Shown one piece after another: positions 6,094 to 8,640 of a stretch of DNA of 8,640 nucleotides (position 1 is the stretch's first letter; the number at the start of each line of letters is the position of its first letter). The stretch is from JAZNBI01 sp045586995 (lineage in GTDB: Bacteria > Bacillota > Clostridia > Oscillospirales > CAG-272): contig JAZNBI010000010.1 in assembly GCA_045586995.1 (NCBI GenBank), positions 1 to 8,640 of the forward strand, read 5' to 3'. The translations under genes were made by a program, and so were the position numbers. The notes under the pieces were generated by a model. It did not search any database and was not told where the DNA came from. It saw only the letters and a program-made list of their open reading frames with translations.

Positions 6094-7041
6094 ATGTGGA
6101 TTTTATGGGTGCTTGGCATTTTGCTCATAGTGCTTTTGGCAATTTACTTGATTACAATTTACTTTTTTAATATGTCGTTTGTTCGCGATTCCGATGAAAA
6201 AAAGACCCGTGATGAATCTTATCTGCGTTTGAGAGATGACGGTATGTATAATATTGATGCTCGCGTATCGGAGGGGCGCGCTTATCTGGAAACTCTTTCC
6301 TATGAAGACGTTTATATACAAAGCTTTGACCGATTAAAATTACACGCGAAATTTTACCAAAACGGCGAAAGCAAGCGCACCATTGTGCTCGTGCATGGAT
6401 ATAAAAGCTTTGGAGAACATAATTTTGCTTGCGTTTTTGAGCTGTATCGTTCGCTGGGACTAAACTTTTTGATTGTTGACCAACGTTCGCACGGCGAGAG
6501 CGAAGGAAAGTATATTACCTTCGGGGTTAAGGAAAGACAAGATATTTGCGATTGGTGTAAATATTTGGTTTCAAAGGATAAGGACTGCGAAATCCTGCTT
6601 GGCGGTATTTCGATGGGATGCACTACCGTACTGCTTGCGGCGGCGCTTCCCGAAATTCCGTCAAATGTAATAGGAATTATAGCAGATTGCGGATATGTAA
6701 CGCCTCGCGATGAATTTGCCCACGTTATGAAGCACGATATGCGAGTGCCTCGCTTTCCGTTCCTTGATGTCGCAGATTTAATTGCGCGACGTCGCGCGCA
6801 GTTTGGATTTTCTGACGTTTCAACGCTTGATGCGGTAAAGGTTATAGACATTCCGATTTTATTTATACACGGAGAAGCCGACACCTTCGTTCCTTTCGAA
6901 AACACGTTAAAAAATTATGAAGCAAGCGTTTCCCAAAATAAAAAGCTTATAATCGTGCCAAAAGCCGAGCACGGACTTTCTTACTTGGTGGATGAGGCAG
7001 GATGCCGCAGGTCATTAACCGAGTTTATATCATCGTTATAA
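6094..7041 (+). CDS. Membrane-anchored alpha/beta hydrolase
   Basis: A 315-residue protein. Residues 1-26 are one hydrophobic segment (WILWVLGILLIVLLAIYLITIYFF) and probably an uncleaved membrane anchor, as no cleavage site or lipobox follows. Residues of about 70-315 are an alpha/beta hydrolase: VLVHGYKSFGEH (oxyanion region, residues 98-109), DQRSHGESEG (129-138), nucleophile elbow GISMG with Ser173, Asp263 in HGEADTFVP and His293 in KAEHGLSY, a complete Ser-Asp-His triad. The family includes esterases, peptidases and thioesterases, and the substrate is not predictable. The ATG at 6094 follows TGAGGTGA (6081-6088). A longer reading from GTG at 6016 would start inside the terminator hairpin and is rejected. 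It stands alone between a terminator on each side. Confidence 0.9.
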   Translation: MWILWVLGILLIVLLAIYLITIYFFNMSFVRDSDEKKTRDESYLRLRDDGMYNIDARVSEGRAYLETLSYEDVYIQSFDRLKLHAKFYQNGESKRTIVLVHGYKSFGEHNFACVFELYRSLGLNFLIVDQRSHGESEGKYITFGVKERQDICDWCKYLVSKDKDCEILLGGISMGCTTVLLAAALPEIPSNVIGIIADCGYVTPRDEFAHVMKHDMRVPRFPFLDVADLIARRRAQFGFSDVSTLDAVKVIDIPILFIHGEADTFVPFENTLKNYEASVSQNKKLIIVPKAEHGLSYLVDEAGCRRSLTEFISSL

Positions 7042-7053
7042 ATAAAATAAAAA

Positions 7054-7097
7054 GCAACCGAAGCGCACGTTTCCTTATAGGATTGCAATTCGGTTGC
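7054..7097. terminator. bidirectional terminator between convergent genes
   Basis: GCAACCGAA and TTCGGTTGC form a perfect 9-bp outer stem around a 26-base apical part. On the plus strand CTTTTGTATTTTT follows; on the minus strand TTTTTATTTTATTT follows. It therefore can serve both the hydrolase gene and the converging HPr-like gene. The apical part contains AAGCGCAC, also found in the loop region of the terminator at 6016-6045. Confidence 0.85.
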
Positions 7098-7120
7098 CTT
7101 TTGTATTTTTGCTCTACTTA

Positions 7121-7351
7121 TTATTTGATAATAAATCTTGCAATTTTTTCGTAAAGCTCTTCTGCGTTTCCGCCGTTTACGGTCATTGTTATCGGGGAGA
7201 GAAGGTCAAGACTGAAAATACCCATAATGGATTTACCGTCTACTATATATCTTCCTGAAGCAAGGTCAATATCGCCGTCAAAAGAGGCAACGATGTTTAC
7301 AAAATCACGCACATCAGCGATAGTCGAAAGGTTAATTTTTACTTCTTTCAT
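7121..7351 (-). CDS. HPr-like protein lacking the active-site histidine
   Basis: A 76-residue protein with the HPr fold pattern. HPr is the phosphocarrier of the sugar phosphotransferase system and, in Firmicutes, a regulator when phosphorylated on Ser46. The Ser46 region is very well kept: VDGKSIMGIFSLDL, with Ser41 in the Ser46 position, then the usual TMTVNGGNAEELYEKIARFI C-terminal helix. The usual GLHARP around His15 is absent; when aligned from Ser46, His15 falls on Thr10 and Arg17 on Ala12. So it probably cannot carry phosphate between PTS proteins. The start is the ATG at 7351 with AAAGGAG at 7360-7366; a longer reading from TTG at 7414 would begin in the -35 box. It has its own promoter and converges on the hydrolase gene. 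Confidence 0.82.
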   Translation of the reverse strand: MKEVKINLSTIADVRDFVNIVASFDGDIDLASGRYIVDGKSIMGIFSLDLLSPITMTVNGGNAEELYEKIARFIIK

Positions 7352-7385
7352 ATTTTTAACTCCTTTAAAAATTTTTATTGATATA

Positions 7386-7414
7386 AGTATAACATAAGTG
7401 GATAAAAAATTCAA
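7386..7414 (-). promoter_or_regulatory. sigma-A promoter of the HPr-like gene
   Basis: On the minus strand TTGAAT, a 17-base spacer and TATACT, about 35 bases before the ATG. It is divergent to the promoter at 7498-7526, with 83 bases between the two -35 boxes. Confidence 0.75.
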
Positions 7415-7497
7415 CAGTTTTTATTCAGATATGTGTAAATGTTTTATGACCATTTTGAAATTATTGGAAAAAAAGGTCGGATAAATTTGCAAAACCA

Positions 7498-7526
7498 TTG
7501 ACATCTCAGAACATTTGTTCTATAAT
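7498..7526 (+). promoter_or_regulatory. consensus sigma-A promoter of the small HTH gene
   Basis: TTGACA (7498-7503), exactly 17 bases, TATAAT (7521-7526). The spacer is almost filled by the palindrome at 7508-7521, so a bound repressor would block RNA polymerase. Confidence 0.87.
7508..7521. promoter_or_regulatory. LexA-box-like operator
   Basis: AGAACATTTGTTCT is a perfect 6-bp inverted repeat around TT. Its GAAC-N4-GTTC core is the core of the Gram-positive LexA (DinR) box, known as CGAAC-N4-GTTCG in Bacillus; the outer bases differ from that consensus (A/T instead of C/G). It lies between the -35 and -10 boxes, a classical repressor position. I saw no second GAAC-N4-GTTC in the window. 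Another palindrome-binding repressor is possible. Confidence 0.6.
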
Positions 7527-7560
7527 ATATCATATCCAATATTTTACATTCAGGAGGATT

Positions 7561-7965
7561 ATGAAAAACAAAACCGAGCGCGACGAAATAATAAATATTT
7601 TTAAAAAATATTCCCGTTTGGGTCTATACCGACATAATTTGAATACATTTGGTGTTTATCAGGCAATTCGTGGGTGTTCGCGAAGCGAAAGCGAGGCGTT
7701 TGATTTGGCGGCGGTACACGAAACCTTTAAATTTCTGAAAATGGCAGGGAAAGATGATGCGCTGATGGCGGTCAAGAAGATATATTTTACTTGCCCCGCA
7801 CGTATTATACGTAAAAATGAAATCAGTATGCGCGTGCGAAAATTTGCGCTTCAAAATTACTGCGATGAGCGCACTGTATACCGCCGACTTGAGTATGTCC
7901 TTAAAATTTATGCAAATATAAGAAGAAAAATCAGAAATTTATCTTTTGATGCGGTTGACATTTGA
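7561..7965 (+). CDS. Small HTH protein, ArpU/sigma-region-4-like
   Basis: A 134-residue, basic protein that I do not assign to a named gene. Residues of about 86-118 (NEISMRVRKFALQNYCDERTVYRRLEYVLKIYA) look like a helix-turn-helix of the kind seen in phage late-gene regulators (ArpU/RinA-like) and sigma-70 region 4. The part before (residues 1-80) is predicted helical, with no motif I recognise. The ATG at 7561 directly follows CAGGAGGATT, so the ribosome binding site is strong but close. A longer reading from TTG at 7498 would start in the -35 box. A LexA-type operator in its promoter suggests induction after DNA damage. It could be a phage-derived or domesticated regulator. It has no clear targets in the window and no phage structural genes nearby. 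Confidence 0.78.
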   Translation: MKNKTERDEIINIFKKYSRLGLYRHNLNTFGVYQAIRGCSRSESEAFDLAAVHETFKFLKMAGKDDALMAVKKIYFTCPARIIRKNEISMRVRKFALQNYCDERTVYRRLEYVLKIYANIRRKIRNLSFDAVDI

Positions 7966-7983
7966 GCTCAGAAGGGATATAAT
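7955..7983 (+). promoter_or_regulatory. consensus sigma-A promoter of the Rrf2-family gene
   Basis: TTGACA (7955-7960), 17-base spacer, TATAAT (7978-7983). The -35 box lies within the last codons of the upstream HTH gene, so the two genes are packed tightly but the Rrf2 gene has its own promoter. Confidence 0.85.
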
Positions 7984-7987
7984 AATA

Positions 7988-8004
7988 ATACACTTATTTT
8001 GTAT
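7988..8004. promoter_or_regulatory. possible Rrf2 autoregulatory operator
   Basis: ATACA and TGTAT form a 5-7-5 inverted repeat just after the -10 box and before the ribosome binding site. Rrf2 regulators often repress their own gene at such AT-rich palindromes, but this one is short. Confidence 0.3.
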
Positions 8005-8021
8005 ACATTCGGGGGTGTGAG

Positions 8022-8423
8022 ATGCTTATAACTCAGGAATCGGATTATGCATTGCGTATTGTTTGCTTGCTTGCAAAAGAAAATAAAACCATAGATGCGG
8101 GTACAATTTCAAGAATTGTAAATGTAACTCCGAGATTTGCTTTGAAAATATTGCATAAGCTTGTGATTGGCGGTATTGTTAAGTCATATAAGGGAACAAA
8201 CGGCGGATATAGATTTGAGTCCGACCCTAAGATCGTGACGGTGCTTGACGTTATTAATCTTATTGACGGCCCCATTGCTATCAGTAAGTGTGTTGGAGAT
8301 AGTACCTGCTGCTCAATGAAGGGTGATAATAAAAGCGATTGCCGTATTCATCATCTTTTTAGCTCGGTAAATAGATCGGTATCCGAAAAGCTTGGCGCGG
8401 TTACCATAGAAATGGTTATGTAA
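8022..8423 (+). CDS. Rrf2-family transcriptional regulator with cysteine cluster
   Basis: A 133-residue protein of normal Rrf2 size. The N-terminal winged helix is clear: MLITQESDYALRIVCLLA, then IDAGTISRIVNVTPRFALKILHKLVIGGIVKSYKGTNGGYRF, the family signature ending in the wing with its GGY/F turn. Rrf2 proteins such as IscR and NsrR often hold an iron-sulfur cluster on three cysteines. Here Cys90, Cys96, Cys97 and Cys107 lie in ISKCVGDSTCC..SDCRIHH, so a redox- or Fe-S-sensing role is likely. The Cys90-x5-Cys96 spacing matches IscR, but the last cysteine is farther away (C97-x9-C107). The ATG follows GGGGGTGTGAG. No Fe-S assembly or cysteine genes are seen next to it, so its regulon is not given by context. 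Confidence 0.92.
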   Translation: MLITQESDYALRIVCLLAKENKTIDAGTISRIVNVTPRFALKILHKLVIGGIVKSYKGTNGGYRFESDPKIVTVLDVINLIDGPIAISKCVGDSTCCSMKGDNKSDCRIHHLFSSVNRSVSEKLGAVTIEMVM

Positions 8424-8430
8424 TAAATGA

Positions 8431-8473
8431 GAAAAGACACAAGTAAGCTCCCAAAGCTTGCTTGTGTCTTTTC
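8431..8473. terminator. long bidirectional terminator hairpin
   Basis: GAAAAGACACAAG and CTTGTGTCTTTTC pair perfectly over 13 bp; a T-G wobble and five more pairs (AAGCT/AGCTT) extend the stem to 19 positions around loop CCCAA. The A/T tracts lie inside the stem on both strands. It starts 7 bases after the Rrf2 stop and ends 1 base before the stop of the converging partial gene, so it probably ends both. Confidence 0.85.
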
Positions 8474-8474
8474 A

Positions 8475-8640
8475 TTACCATCTTCTTCTTCTTCGTCTTC
8501 GTCTGCGGTCTTTACATTTATCGATAAACTCATTGATTTTGAGCTTTACTATTATTTTGCTTCGCACTCTCTCATATAAGCAATCCTCCTCGGGAAACGG
8601 GAGAAAAGTGCCGCCAACACGCTCACGAAACAAACGGTTC
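8475..8640 (-). CDS. 3' end of an unrecognised gene with Arg-rich C-terminus (partial)
   Basis: An open frame of 54 codons enters from the right edge on the minus strand and ends with TAA at 8475-8477. The translation includes FRERVGGTFLPFPEEDC and KIIVKLKINEFIDKCKD and ends with nine arginines and Trp. No family is recognised. Support for it being a gene is the open frame to the edge and the terminator that starts 1 base after the stop, placed symmetrically between two convergent genes. The Arg run comes from a (TCT/TCG) repeat on the plus strand; in another frame the same repeat gives an acidic run, so the frame choice is not certain. Its start and length lie outside the window. Confidence 0.5.
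   Translation of the reverse strand, partial: NRLFRERVGGTFLPFPEEDCLYERVRSKIIVKLKINEFIDKCKDRRRRRRRRRW

Noticed and set aside
6784..6797. Perfect 14-base palindrome GCGCGACGTCGCGC
   Set aside because: It lies inside the hydrolase coding region and follows from Arg-rich codons (ARRRAQ); no sign of a regulatory role.
6354..6905. Minus-strand open frame of 183 codons
   Set aside because: Antisense to the alpha/beta hydrolase, which has a full catalytic triad; the serine/arginine-rich translation is typical of a shadow frame.
8351..8533. Minus-strand 60-codon frame with an acidic DEDEEEEDG run
   Set aside because: No ribosome binding site before its ATG, and it would have to read through the 19-position terminator stem and into the antisense of the Rrf2 gene. 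The other frame, ending at 8475, fits the terminator.
8541..8564. Tiny minus-strand frame MRECEAK after GAGGAGG
   Set aside because: The ribosome-binding-site-like sequence is good but the frame has only seven codons and lies inside the open frame of the partial gene; probably chance.
1..8640. CRISPR arrays, insertion sequences, riboswitches
   Set aside because: No regularly spaced repeats, no transposase-like frame and no recognisable riboswitch core were seen in the intergenic stretches.

Overview
The window looks like chromosomal DNA of a low-to-moderate-GC Bacillota, most likely a clostridial (gut-type) bacterium. The evidence is AT-rich intergenic DNA with sigma-A promoters close to consensus, strong GGAGG-type ribosome binding sites, some TTG starts, a Firmicutes-style lipoprotein, an HPr-like protein and a LexA-box-like palindrome. 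I see no transposase, integrase, CRISPR array or rRNA. Species cannot be told from the window.

Left part (1-2803), minus strand: a two-gene operon made of a TetR-family regulator (1903-2583) followed 21 bases later by a transglutaminase-like lipoprotein (121-1881). The operon is bracketed by two outward-facing, tRNA-T-arm-like sequences (2-50 and 2759-2803). These are nearly identical to each other in their cores and are not explained by any gene. Next comes a complete tRNA-Gln(CUG) on the minus strand (2894-2969) with its own consensus promoter and hairpin terminator.

Middle part (3120-6000), plus strand: an AraC-family regulator with a TTG start (3231-4124) lies upstream of a translationally coupled pair. 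The pair is a DppA-like M55 zinc D-aminopeptidase (4287-5093) and a xylose-isomerase-like TIM-barrel protein (5090-5995). An inverted repeat with arms of about 16 bases sits in the gap before the pair. Its right arm covers the probable -35 box, so the AraC protein could control the two enzymes there. A terminator hairpin closes the unit.

Right part (6046-8640): a membrane-anchored alpha/beta hydrolase (6094-7041, plus) converges on a small HPr-like protein lacking the phosphorylatable His15 (7121-7351, minus), with a shared terminator between them. Divergently from the HPr-like gene runs a small phage-regulator-like HTH protein (7561-7965, plus). Its perfect consensus promoter carries a LexA-box-like palindrome in the spacer. 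An Rrf2-family regulator with four clustered cysteines follows (8022-8423), whose -35 box lies in the end of the previous gene. A long hairpin terminator then separates it from the 3' end of an unrecognised minus-strand gene with an Arg9-Trp tail that runs off the window.

Overall this is a regulator-dense stretch (TetR, AraC, HTH/ArpU-like, Rrf2, HPr-like) with two small metabolic or envelope units. I see no complete new system. The best leads are the LexA-type operator, the His-less HPr, the AraC/M55/TIM-barrel unit and the tRNA-like inverted repeats.
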